Shown here one piece after another: positions 29,801 through 38,179 of a stretch of DNA of 38,179 bases; within the stretch, counting starts at the first letter, position 1; the number at the start of each line of letters is the position of its first letter. This DNA is from Mnemiopsis leidyi (lineage: Eukaryota > Ctenophora > Tentaculata > Lobata > Bolinopsidae). The position numbers and the translations under genes were made by a program. The stretch covers positions 220,975-259,153 of the forward strand of contig JH154101.1 of assembly GCA_000226015.1 (NCBI GenBank), written 5' to 3'. The notes under the pieces were generated by a model. That model saw only the letters and a program-made list of their open reading frames with translations, ran no database searches and was not told the DNA's origin.

Positions 29801-32396
29801 GAACGATCGAACGCCTAAATATTGAATATTAACACTTGCATTAGTGCAGGAAAGAACGATTTAATGTCCAAAAGTCGGTGGAAAAATTTTGCAATCTCTA
29901 TTTTTATCCAACTGTAATTCTATGATCATGCCTGACTAAATAACGTCAGTTTATTCTCCATAGATTTTTACCGTCTGATTCTGAGGAACCAGTAGGGAAA
30001 ATCAAGCCAGATCTCCATAGAGTTCTGCGCTGATCAAGATACTGAATATATAATCTCATTGTATTTCAATTTGTAGAGGATATACAGCCACTTCCAACTA
30101 AACAGCTCACGTTTTTAACTCAGGAGGAACACGAAAAGAGCCAAGGAAGTGAAGTGAAGTTCCAAGAGACGGGAGATCGGAGAGCTCTGTCAAGGCAAAA
30201 GTCACGTGACACGGTCAGTACACGTGACCTGAACAAGAAACTCGCAAGAATGTGGAGGGGCTGCTCTAAGTCTTACTTTCATAAGTACGTGTGTGGACGA
30301 GAGAAATTTTCTCTTGATAATTGTCATGCAAAATGCATTCAATTCGCGAAATTATTCATGATAACCCACCTCTCAGAAACTCCAAGAATGAACCCTCAAC
30401 ATTTTAATTTTATAATAATATCTTACTCTTACAGCTAGATTCAGATTTCGCTCCCTTAATTACAGTAAACGGGTTTAACTGCGATAAAATTACAGATCAC
30501 GCGACCTATCTGAAGAACATGTGGTGACATGCATTGAATATTTCTATCTTTATATCAGGTATAACTAGCCCAGCGCATAGAATATTTCTATCTTTATAAC
30601 ATTTTTACTTAGCCCAGAGTCTTAACAGGCGTTTTTGTCTAGACTAGTCGGCATTTCTAATTTTCTCTGAGCCGGTAATTGAAATATGCTCGTTTTGGAT
30701 CATTGATTAAACAACCTTCTGTTAGCTTTTAACAGCCAGTTTTTTTTGTTTAAGCCAGTTTATCACTGATAGACAAAACCAGGATTTTCAACTTTCTCTG
30801 TTCAGTAACATCAATGGGAAAGAAGACCTTTATAGAAGCATGGTGGATCACTTCGCGGATTTCCTGTTAGGACAGTACCAGTTAGACGATCTTATGTCCA
30901 TAGTCAGGGTAAGGATCATCCGTTCGAGGTTTTCATACCACGACCGTTTGAAATTGAACTTTAGTTGAAACGTTTTTGATTCAGAGAAAATTAATCCTGG
31001 GTCGCGAGGCAGATGTAAAATTGTATGCAATCTATGTTGCTTACTCTGTGGCATACTCTGTTCGCTCAGCTTGCTCTGTTTGTGACAATGATTTACGATG
31101 TCTCGTATCTGCAGGTCGATTTACTGAGTGCAGTAGCTAAATACGCCCCTGATAACCCCTTTATCGCGATATTTGGTTGCATTCTCTCTGGTTCCCTAGA
31201 TCCCATTATGTTCAGGTACCAGCAATTCTATATTTGTATTTTGCCGTTGTGTTTCTCAAGCATTTCAGCATTCCTGTACGAGCTTTAAGTATCAACTTTG
31301 TTAGTTATGATAACTCAGATGCTTCCAAATAAATCTACAGTTCAACACAGCAGTGTTTCTGACATGACGCCTATAACACTACCTAAAATCTCAGATACGT
31401 GTATCTCCTGAACGACATCCTCCTCTCCCTGGACCTGGTCTGCACTCTAGACCTCCGTCCCTTGATGATGGTCCTCTACCCGCACCTTACTGACGAGGAC
31501 ATCGACCCTCACGTCCTGAACTTCTCCTCCCATTCCAACAACCGGATATCTCCCTCTCTCGTCTCCAACTACATAATGCACTGCATCGTACGGGACAAGG
31601 AGCCCCGGGTCTGTGAAGCGGTCAGCAAGTTGAAGCAGAACTGCGGGGCAAGTCCGACCAAGATGTCGTACCCGGAGTTTAACAGCGCGATGGAGGCGGT
31701 GTATCCCCTGGCAACCAACAAGGGGAAGGAGCATTACTTTTCCTGTAGTTTGAGTAACAGTAATAGCGGTTCTGTTGTTGAGACCTGTTTGTTGGGTCAG
31801 GTGGTGGCGTACATTCAGCTGCAGGAGACTTATCCTAAGATAATCTCCGAGATCAACGACAAGATACATCATTATAGGTTAGACGCGGCTTTTTATTGTT
31901 GTTATTTAGGTTTTATCTCATGGGTTTATTGCTGTTTCGGCACTCAATTTTTATAAGTTAATTTGCAAGCTGAATATCACATTTAATTTCATACCCCACT
32001 TTACTGAGAACTACGATTATTTTCATTGATACTGACCAAATACTTAAAATCATAGCATAGAAAAATAGAATGGATTAAAAGTCGCTGTCGCAGCGTTACC
32101 AACGGCTAACGCACGGAATTTATGATCCTTGTTTTGATGATTGATCTTGTAACAGTAACCAGAAATTTGTGTTATGTTTCAGGACAAAGATTCCGACGGA
32201 AATGATAGAAGCCGGACTGAGACAAAAACAAGGACTCAGTTATGTCAGTATCCCGTCAAGCGAGCAAGCCAAGAAGCAACTAGTGGCAATCAACAAGGCA
32301 GCTAAAAGTCTGGAACTGCTCCACAACAATCCATGTTGGAGACAAGATGTGGACATAGCCCCCGAGTATCTAGACTTGACTCGTCCCTCTCTGTGA
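23849..32396 (+). CDS. Multi-exon coiled-coil protein, family not firmly recognised
   Basis: Exons: 23849-23992, 24553-24698, 26516-26644, 27086-27230, 27734-27855, 28088-28178, 28270-28285 (16-nt micro-exon), 28327-28475, 28568 to about 28633 or 28657, 28703-28901, 29181-29285, 30079-30290, 30806-30908, 31115-31215, 31395-31877, 32183-32396; about 840 residues. Phases agree at the junctions, but the exon 9 end and the exon 12 donor are uncertain. The start ATG 23849 has A at -3 and G at +4. Residues about 1-97 form a helical domain (VYKDVLALVLDTLKQAIYSS, YLPYFEMVFRLEEERN) that loosely recalls the N-terminal domain of TSNAXIP1-type proteins; I would not assign it on that. A heptad-rich coiled coil follows (KIEDLKNEIKVLRTELEEK), then an acidic stretch (EVDEEDEEEKEE) and a C-terminal helical domain (HFADFLLGQYQLDDLMS, KYAPDNPFIAIFGCILSGS, MMVLYPHLTDEDIDP). 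No signal peptide or membrane segment. An intracellular scaffold is the most I can infer. Confidence 0.8.
23993..24507. repeat. 10-bp minisatellite filling intron 1 of the coiled-coil gene
   Basis: About 50 copies of AGTTAGTTAC with T/A variation (GTTACTGTTAGT, GTTACAGTTAGT). The array starts at the exon 1 donor itself (GGC|GTTAGTAACAGTTAG), so almost every unit carries a GTTAGT resembling the functional 5' splice site. Confidence 0.95.
24508..24577 (+). repeat. Duplicated acceptor and start of exon 2 of the coiled-coil gene
   Basis: CAGGTCTATAAAGACGTG at 24510-24527 precedes the true exon start TAGGTGTACAAAGACGTG (24550-24567). Both have an AG acceptor followed by codons for VYKDVL, but the upstream copy runs into GTTAGTTACC after TTA. 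The first could be a decoy or alternative acceptor. Confidence 0.8.
24963..25527 (-). CDS. Small secreted peptide precursor (candidate neuropeptide), nested antisense
   Basis: Two exons on the complement, 25527-25446 and 25105-24963, joined in phase 1 through a GT-AG intron (G|GTAAGG ... TATACAG|GC); 74 residues. Exon 1 encodes a textbook signal peptide (MKTLTACLLLVSLLLNFNLT, cleavage probably within the next few residues). The mature part is hydrophilic, Glu/Gln/Lys/Arg-rich and without Cys. It contains EAYSRGRKQEE, an amidation-plus-dibasic motif (G-R-K), then FKRMKARLGK at the very end, where a C-terminal Gly-Lys would give an amidated end. Processing would predict peptides ending AYSR-amide and MKARL-amide. 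Family not recognised, and single copies of each peptide are atypical of cnidarian precursors, so a different small secreted protein is possible. The gene lies in intron 2 of the coiled-coil gene (24699-26515). Confidence 0.65.
25664..25760 (-). mobile_element. tRNA-like SINE head
   Basis: On the minus strand, GGTGGACGGTGGTGTAGTGG (A-box-like GGTGTAGTGG) is followed by GACCGAGGTTCAAACAAAGC (B-box-like GGTTCAAAC). Stems are incomplete, so this is a SINE or tRNA relic and not a functional tRNA. It lies in intron 2 of the coiled-coil gene. Confidence 0.5.
28499..28520. promoter_or_regulatory. Inverted pair of CRE half-palindromes
   Basis: GACGTCACGA and its exact complement TCGTGACGTC flank TT, forming a 10-bp-arm hairpin that carries two ACGTCA CREB/ATF-type sites inside an intron of the coiled-coil gene. 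Confidence 0.5.
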
Positions 32397-32673
32397 GTAC
32401 CTGGACTTGACTCATCCCTCATTGTGAGTACCTGGACTTGACTCGTCTCACATTGTGAGTACCTGGACTTAACTCGTCCCTCTCTGTGAGTACCTGGACT
32501 TGACTCGTCCCACATTGTGAGTACCTGGACTTGACTCGTCCCTCAGTGTGAGTACCTGGACTTGACTCGTCCCTCAGTGTGAGTACCTGGACTTTACTCG
32601 TCCCACATTGTGAGTACCTGGACTTGAATCGTCCCTCAGTGTGAGTACCTGGACTTGACTTTTTCCTCACTCT
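32364..32673. repeat. 31-bp minisatellite overlapping the 3' end of the coiled-coil CDS
   Basis: Ten units of exactly 31 bp, each reading GAGTACCTGGACTTGACTCG plus TCCCTCATTGT with point changes. The first unit encodes the last residues EYLDLTRPSL and, with the first bases of unit 2, the stop codon TGA. Because 31 is not a multiple of three, the frame rotates from unit to unit. Each unit junction contains GTGAGTACC, a 5' splice-site consensus. Confidence 0.97.
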
Positions 32674-32955
32674 GACAGTCTGACTATGAGAATAACTGAA
32701 AATGGCGACTTCTGGTTATTATGCTCAGGCGTCTAACTTTGTTTTGACTGTAAATACATGTTCAGTTTTGATTTTATTTAAAACAACGACTTTTCGTTTA
32801 TTTCTAGCTAATTTTAGCTATTTAAATATTATTTATTGATTTTTCTTCAAAATCGACATCATATAGACGTCATACTGTATAGATTAACACTGATACAAAT
32901 ACGATTTATTGAAGCAAGGCGCCGACTGACGTGGCGTTTTGTGTTTGATACTTAA
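32674..32955. other. 3' flank of the coiled-coil gene
   Basis: AT-rich, no gene recognised. No AATAAA stands out close to the stop; the true 3' end may be further downstream. Confidence 0.4.
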
Positions 32956-33094
32956 AATAATGGACGTCAGAATTCTTAGGGGCGTGTCGGAAGATTTTCT
33001 TCGTCATGCGACAGCGATTGACAAATTAGAAGACAAATACGGCCAATCAAGTTTGGTAACCGCCTCCTTCCCAAGAATTCTGACGTCCATTATT
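32956..33094. mobile_element. MITE with perfect 22-bp terminal inverted repeats
   Basis: The ends, AATAATGGACGTCAGAATTC plus TT at 32956-32977, are perfectly inverted at 33073-33094; total length 139 bp. The interior contains GCGACAGCGATTGACAAATT and TACGGCCAATC, shared with 38050-38095. It is non-coding, so it must be mobilised in trans if active. No clear target-site duplication was seen. Confidence 0.7.
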
Positions 33095-33171
33095 GGACAA
33101 TTTTTTTGAGATACTTATTAATTTATTTCATTTGGTGGTTACAACCTTTTTGTCTAAAGTTTGACAGGGAT

Positions 33172-33384
33172 ATGGAGTGTTTTTTGATTATGTGGAGGTA
33201 TTTACTATTTATCTTTTCGATGTTTGGTTTATTAACAATTTTTCTTGACACCGGGAGAAGAAAGCGATTTAGAATTAGAGAAGTTGATGAGAGATTTGAA
33301 AGAGTAAGTGGAGGAGGAGAGAATGGAATGCAATCAATCTTATCCTACTTTTTGGATTTGAACAAGAAAATAATGCTTCGTTAA
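33172..33384 (+). CDS. Possible 70-residue single-pass membrane microprotein
   Basis: ATG 33172 opens a frame with an N-terminal hydrophobic segment (WRYLLFIFSMFGLLTIFL), then a basic stretch (DTGRRKRFRIREVDERFERV) and a short amphipathic end. No homologue is recognised. A GTAAGT inside the frame (33305) and an acceptor-like TTTGACAG just before the ATG leave open that it is part of a spliced gene. It could be chance in AT-rich DNA. Confidence 0.25.
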   Translation: MECFLIMWRYLLFIFSMFGLLTIFLDTGRRKRFRIREVDERFERVSGGGENGMQSILSYFLDLNKKIMLR

Positions 33385-33832
33385 AATCTGCAATAACTAA
33401 TAATTTAAAAATGGAACATCCATCAGGATAATGTATATAGATGTTATTACTAGTAATGCATCAATCATTTTAGCCAATGTATAAGTACAGCATCAGGTAA
33501 ACTGCAAATGTTTCTCCCATTCAAATCATGCGAGTAGTTCTTGTCAGCAATTTTTTGACAAGGCTCCATACAATATGAAAATTTAGTCTTAGTTGATGAA
33601 CCAGGCAATTAAGGTTGCCAAAAAATAGAATAGATTTATATGATCATAATATGAGAATAAAAATAAGTTGCCCCAATTTGAAATGAAATGATTAGAATCT
33701 AAAGATATCAAATGTCTATCTCGTCAAAAATAGTTTAATCTCAGACCTCCATAGTTATAACTGCTGCATGTAAAAAACAACGGAAACTCAATACTAAACT
33801 TCCCCTAAACGTCTTTGTAATAAAGATAATAA

Positions 33833-33859
33833 TGACGTCACAAGATAACGATGACGTCA
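33833..33859. promoter_or_regulatory. Two CRE palindromes just past the TRIR stop
   Basis: TGACGTCA occurs at 33833-33840 and again at 33852-33859, 19 bases apart, immediately downstream of the TRIR stop codon on its strand. Perfect 8-bp CREs are CREB/ATF sites when in regulatory DNA. Confidence 0.45.
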
Positions 33860-33863
33860 CATC

Positions 33864-36059
33864 TCACTTGCAGAGCGGTCTGCTAAACCGGTCGTCGTCC
33901 GCACAGCTGTTCGTCTTGTAAGATTCCACCTCTCGCATGTAGGCGGCCCACGCGCTGTCCGTCGGTTCCGGTTTCTTCTTAGTCGGCGCCTGGTGGAGCT
34001 CTCACGTTTATGTTTTGCAGAGTTGATAAATCACGTACTTTTCTATCTCGCTGTATCTTGTTATGAAAATTCCTACGTACTAAACCCATGGTATTATGTT
34101 GAACACAAATAAATAAGAAAGTGTTGAATTATTTCTTTTTTATTAAAACGTGCATAAAGAATTAATTTCAAGTGGTATTAGTGAAACAGTTTAATTGGTC
34201 AATGGTAATCAGAGTTCAGACAGTCAAGCATTTGTTTTGTAATTTTTCCTAGAAAAAGACTATGAACCGTAGTACCACTTCATTAGCACACTGATACTGA
34301 ACTGATTACTGAAACTGTACACATTCATTGTAAACATGCATTTATTGGCTTGCCGTAGTAGCACTTAACTCTGTCTCATAGTTAGAGATAAATAATTATT
34401 TATAGCGAACAAGCAGATTTTTTACCCTCATCTCCCACCAGGTTTTTACAATAGGTTGATAGAATAGATAATGTCAACTAAGGTTGGTCAACAGCCTGAC
34501 AGAGAATGACAACACGTCTTCATTTCCAAACTTGCAGAACTCATTTCTCGAGTTCCTCGTGGATGAAATATGAGAATACAAACTGATCTTGAAGGGGAGT
34601 AAGGGTACCTTTTTGGCGCCGGCTACCAGGGGTTTGGGCTTCTTTTGGGGAATTTTCCGGAACAGCAAGGATTTCTTGACCGTCTGAAATATTACTTAGA
34701 TGTTAGCTTTAAGTCAGCTAGCTGCTCCCGCCATGGCCTTTACGTAGGATGCGTGTTAATCATAATGTTATTCAAGGCCAAAATATGTGCTTTAACATAA
34801 TAAATTCTCTTCTCCGTTGGTTAAGTTTGCAGATATTATGCAATAAGTTTAAATGACTTGAGCGTTTTATTCTTGGAAATCCCTTCTTCAGTTCAAACTA
34901 AAACTGTGTTGAACACTCTAATAAATAGAGTAGGTGCTATAATTGGCCCGTCGCTAAAACCGAAAATGTAGTCAATTGTATTCCCCCATGGTTACAGCTG
35001 TACAACGGACAGTGTGAAAATCCATAATTATAAAAAAATTAAATGTACAGAACAAACGAATTTATCTAATTTAAACACCTTCTGCTCGGTAGCCTGAGAT
35101 TTAGCTTCCTCCTCCTTTTTCTGTGCATCTAACTTTCTCTTAAACATCTCCATGAAGGAACCATCATTCTGAAACAAGTTTGCCGGACCACCATCCTGAT
35201 TCGTATCATTTCTACCTTCTCCAGTTCGGTTGTCATGGAAACTCTGTGGTTGTACTCTGTAGTTAGAGTGTGTGTCATCTCTACCGGATGTCGAGTTCCG
35301 TGGGTTGGAGGAGTTTTCTTGTCGTTCAGAGAAAGCAGGGTGGTTATGATTGTAGAAATCGGTGTCAGTGTGGGAAGGATCTCGGGAGTTTCTGTTTAAT
35401 GGAGATCGAGCTTGTCGGGTGTAATTATCTGAGGATCTTGTATAATTGTCAGGTGATCTTCTATATCTATCAGGTGATCGCCTATACCTATCAGGTGATC
35501 TCCGATGGTGGTCAGGAGATCTCCGGTGGTTGCCAGGTGATCTCCGATGGTGGTCAGGTGATCTCCGGTGGTTGCCAGGTGATCTCCGGTGGTTGCCTGG
35601 TGATCTCCTGGAGTGGTAAGGAGAGTTGTCTCTGTGTCTAGAGTTTCTGGAAGGAGACCGAGACCGTATGTTGGAGTCAGACCTGCTCAATCTAGGTGAT
35701 CCAGATCTATCGAATCTAGGTGAACCTGACCGATCGTTGTAGCTGTGACTGTCCCCCGGTCTTCTGTAATTATCTGGTTCATTTCTCTGATCTCTGAAGT
35801 TTTGTTGTTCGTTCCTCTGATCTCTGTTAGGTGGCGATCTAGACCGGCGGTCTCGGTATGCGGGTGATCGGTCTCGGTTGCGATAATCTCTGTGTGGAGA
35901 CCGAGATCTTCTAGGGGATCTCCTTGGAGACCGGGAATGTCTTCTTGGAGACCGGGAATGTCTCCTTGGAGACCTGGAATGTCTTCTTGGAGACCGTGAT
36001 CTTTGGGGAGAGTACCGGTTGCGGTTGTTGGGCGGCGAACGAGAACCACCTCCGACCAT
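33864..36059 (-). CDS. TRIR: TRIR (C19orf43) homologue with an RS-rich N-terminal extension
   Basis: Human TRIR is a nuclear protein reported as a telomerase-RNA-interacting ribonuclease. Exons on the complement: 36059-35079, 34683-34609, 33989-33864; 393 residues, all junctions in phase 0. The conserved core is clear: PANLFQNDGSFMEMFKRKLD in exon 1 (human NLFANDGSFLELFKRKM), a basic exon 2 (FRKIPQKKPKPLVAGAKK) and exon 3 with SAWAAYMREVESYKTNSC and a terminal DDDRFSRPLCK (human DAWAKYMAEVKKYKAHQC). Unlike the human protein, about 280 residues precede the core, dominated by RSPRRHSRSPRR repeats and heptads of the RRSPDHH / RRSPGNH type. Such RS domains are typical of splicing and speckle proteins and are phosphorylated by SRPK/CLK kinases. 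An acceptor-like TTTTCCAG 22 bases upstream of the ATG suggests a 5' UTR intron. Confidence 0.9.
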
Positions 36060-36599
36060 TTGTGCTGGGGCACTCGGGGGTTAGACTGGAAAATTCAAGA
36101 GTATACTGCAGTTATAGGAAACGATAGGCTTACGACAAACTTGCACTTTGGCACGATAATTACGATAATCTAATTGTGGCATTTAGTCGACCTATGTCTT
36201 AATTGTACTGTGACCGATGGAAATTAAAATACAGAATACTGTTTGGCATAAATGAAAGGGAATTTGTGCACTGTAAACTGTGTACATCAAGTACAATGCA
36301 ATGTACACGAGAAGTACAAAACGTGTACAGGACACTGAAACACAACAAATAGAGCAACGTTAACTGAGCACGAGGAAGTGGATTTATCATCCCGCTAATT
36401 TACACAAAAATTAAATCACTCACACCCACAACTATGGCTACGATCTGTCACGACCATTAACTACATTAACTAAAGCTCGAGTATATGGTATTTGAGGGTT
36501 GTCATGGGAGACAAAATGCTCTGAAACTCAATATCACAACGAGCGATGGACGTGGCAGGATTCCTGTAACTTGAGAGCGGCGAGATTCCTAGTTAATTA

Positions 36600-36800
36600 C
36601 TACATATAGCGAGAGTAACGCTCCGGCAGAAGGCGATGTGCCGCAGTTCAGCTATTGGTTGTCGTTGTGCACGTGACCTGGGTAGTGCTTGCTGAGTGGT
36701 CGGTCATTAAATGGCGGGCTGCTATTGGTCGAGAGGGCATGTGAAGTTGTCAGCTGTAAAAGCCATATTTCAGCGCCAGACACCAGTTCCTAGTTAAAAC
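36600..36800 (-). promoter_or_regulatory. Probable TRIR promoter region
   Basis: The region has ATTGG (inverted CCAAT) at 36654 and 36723, and CACGTG in GTGCACGTGACC at 36670-36675, 11 bases after the first ATTGG. It is locally richer in GC and lacks a TATA box. The CCAAT-then-E-box spacing resembles the units of the array at 12979-13405. It lies about 600 bases upstream of the TRIR ATG, consistent with a 5' UTR intron. Confidence 0.45.
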
Positions 36801-37460
36801 AAACTTAAATGTACAAGGTATATACTTGTGGTTAACGGCCGCAATTGTACACGTTGATCGCACTCCATATTACCTACGTTTTATGCAAGGCAAAATTCAA
36901 ACACAAGTAAAGATCTTAGAAAAGGAACATTTAATGTAGGTATCCATCAAAGATTGGTTAATTTAGTAACATATGATAACATATGAGTTCGCGTAATATA
37001 GATAATGATGATATTATTTTGGTCAATTATGTTCTGATGTTTACCCACCAGTAAACTCAGAAACACGCAAAGTCTAGTCACAATATTGCGGAAAATTACC
37101 AGGATTTAAACGCTAGATGTGCACAGTGCATACTGCATAAGCATGTCTATAAAATTGTGCAAAGTTATCGACATTTAAAGTTTATATCGTTGTATGAACA
37201 CCCACTATACGCCGTGTTTCTGAAGCCTACACACAATCAACTCGCAAAAAAACTTATGCAATAATTTTACCGAGATGCTCACGACCGAGACTTCTTTGAC
37301 ACTATGACAGAAAGTTGCGTTTATGACACATCCTCGGACGGTTAATTGTCTGGAGGCGTTATGAAATAATACTGTACAATATAAGTGGTATCTAGTTATC
37401 TTGTCATATCACCACCAGGATATAGTACTTCCCATTTCTGGTTCCAAAATCCAAATACAC

Positions 37461-37688
37461 AGCACCTACACAGTAACTGAAACAGTACACAGTAAATGGA
37501 ACAGTACACAGTAAATGAAACAGTACACAGTAACTGAAACAGTACACAGTAACTGAAACAGTATACAGTAAATGAAACAGTACACAGTAACTGAAACAGT
37601 ACACAGAAACTGAAACAGTACACAGTAACTGAAACAGTATACAGTAAATGAAACAGTACACAGTAACGGACGGACGGACGGACGGACG
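37461..37688. repeat. 19-bp minisatellite followed by a GGAC microsatellite
   Basis: About 11 copies of a 19-bp unit, CAGTACACAGTAACTGAAA, with A/C variation at the TAACTG/TAAATG position, followed from 37667 by five GGAC tetramers. Minus-strand frames through it give repeated YCFSYCVLF peptides that are artefacts of the repeat. Confidence 0.95.
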
Positions 37689-37745
37689 CTTTTTGAGCTA
37701 ATTATCCAAATTTACGCTGTCGATCGCCAACCCTTGTTTTGTACT

Positions 37746-37813
37746 TTTTGTGCACGTGCACAAAACGTATCAAAACAATCTTGCCATTTGGGCCCGAAGG
37801 GCCCAAATGGCAA
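37746..37813. repeat. Two perfect palindromes
   Basis: TTTTGTGCACGTGCACAAAA (37746-37765) is a 20-bp perfect palindrome with CACGTG at its centre. At 37781-37813, TTGCCATTTGGGCCC is perfectly inverted around GAA, a 15-bp-arm hairpin. Confidence 0.95.
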
Positions 37814-38044
37814 AATACGGGAAAAAATAAGTCGAAATAATGCTAGTGAGTTTTAGCTATATGATTTGCTATAATATTGAAACGTGGGTAATAGCTGATA
37901 GACATTCTCTAGAGAACCACCTTTAGAGCTAACCTGAATGTATGCTGATGTTTGTGGGTACAGATTGAATAATCGACACTAGACTCTGCCTAAATTCTCA
38001 AAGAGAAATTTGTTTTTTTGGGGAGGGGTCAAAAATGTTTCGTG

Positions 38045-38100
38045 ACATGTGACAGCGATTGACCAATATCAATGAGATGTTGTGTACGGCCAATCGATAT
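38045..38100. mobile_element. Fragment related to the MITE at 32956
   Basis: TGTGACAGCGATTGACCAAT and GTGTACGGCCAATCGATA repeat the interior of the 32956-33094 element in the same orientation and spacing. The terminal repeats are not evident here. Confidence 0.5.
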
Positions 38101-38179
38101 CGACCAACGTTATCACGTGAATTAAACGATCTGTAGCCCATCCTTTTCTTGTCGCTATCTCCGTTGTGGCGTATCTAAG

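Noticed and set aside
31447..31872. 141-codon minus-strand frame
   Set aside because: Antisense to the longest exon of the coiled-coil gene, which has matching splice phases on both sides.
32240..32670. Minus-strand frames with repeated SPGTH/VKSRYSQ peptides
   Set aside because: Direct translation of the 31-bp minisatellite; peptide repeats follow from the DNA repeat.
35270..36127. Frames antisense to and out of frame with the RS-rich TRIR exon
   Set aside because: Repetitive sequence keeps several frames open; only the RS frame joins exons 2 and 3 and contains the conserved NDGSF core.
37396..37661. Two minus-strand frames with repeated YCFSYCVLF
   Set aside because: Produced by the 19-bp minisatellite; no start context or homology.

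Overview
The window is nuclear DNA from an animal. Genes are split by GT-AG introns (one probable GC-AG), spacers are AT-rich, and tRNA-derived and DNA-transposon debris and minisatellites are common. Two class A receptors of an orphan type that I associate with early-branching animals suggest a non-bilaterian metazoan, most likely a cnidarian. That is inference; no species is named by the sequence. All exon structures were read by hand from open frames, splice sites and phase continuity.

Layout. (1) 1-345: a 22-bp minisatellite. (2) 390-6474, minus: 5' part of the structure-specific endonuclease gene MUS81, five exons, leaving the left edge. Its 4.6-kb intron 3 holds two complete GPCR genes, one on each strand (1896-3226 plus, 3933-5321 minus), converging tail to tail. 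(3) 6954-11857, minus: a complete eight-exon cardiolipin synthase (CRLS1). Intron 7 contains three tRNA-Pro genes with anticodons AGG, CGG and UGG; intron 5 contains a decayed MULE/FLYWCH transposon. (4) 11.9-17.6 kb: gene-poor DNA with a tandem array of CCAAT/E-box modules, a MITE-like element, a three-copy GC-rich repeat and two adjacent near-perfect palindromes. (5) 17783-21310, plus: a SIRT2/SIRT3-class sirtuin with a very long unstructured C-terminal tail; its first exon is not firmly located. (6) 22.5-23.1 kb: a TC microsatellite containing an assembly gap and a small Cys-rich ORF. (7) 23849-32396, plus: a coiled-coil protein gene of about 16 exons, family not firmly recognised, with two minisatellites and, antisense in intron 2, a two-exon gene for a small secreted peptide precursor (24963-25527). 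(8) 33864-36059, minus: a homologue of TRIR (C19orf43) with a long RS-rich N-terminus. (9) 36.06-38.18 kb: TRIR promoter region, a 19-bp minisatellite, palindromes and a MITE relative.

The genes have unrelated housekeeping roles (junction cleavage, mitochondrial lipid synthesis, deacylation, RNA processing). The recurring theme is nesting: receptors in MUS81, tRNAs in CRLS1, and a peptide precursor in the coiled-coil gene. Nothing in the sequence shows that the nested receptors recognise the nested peptide.
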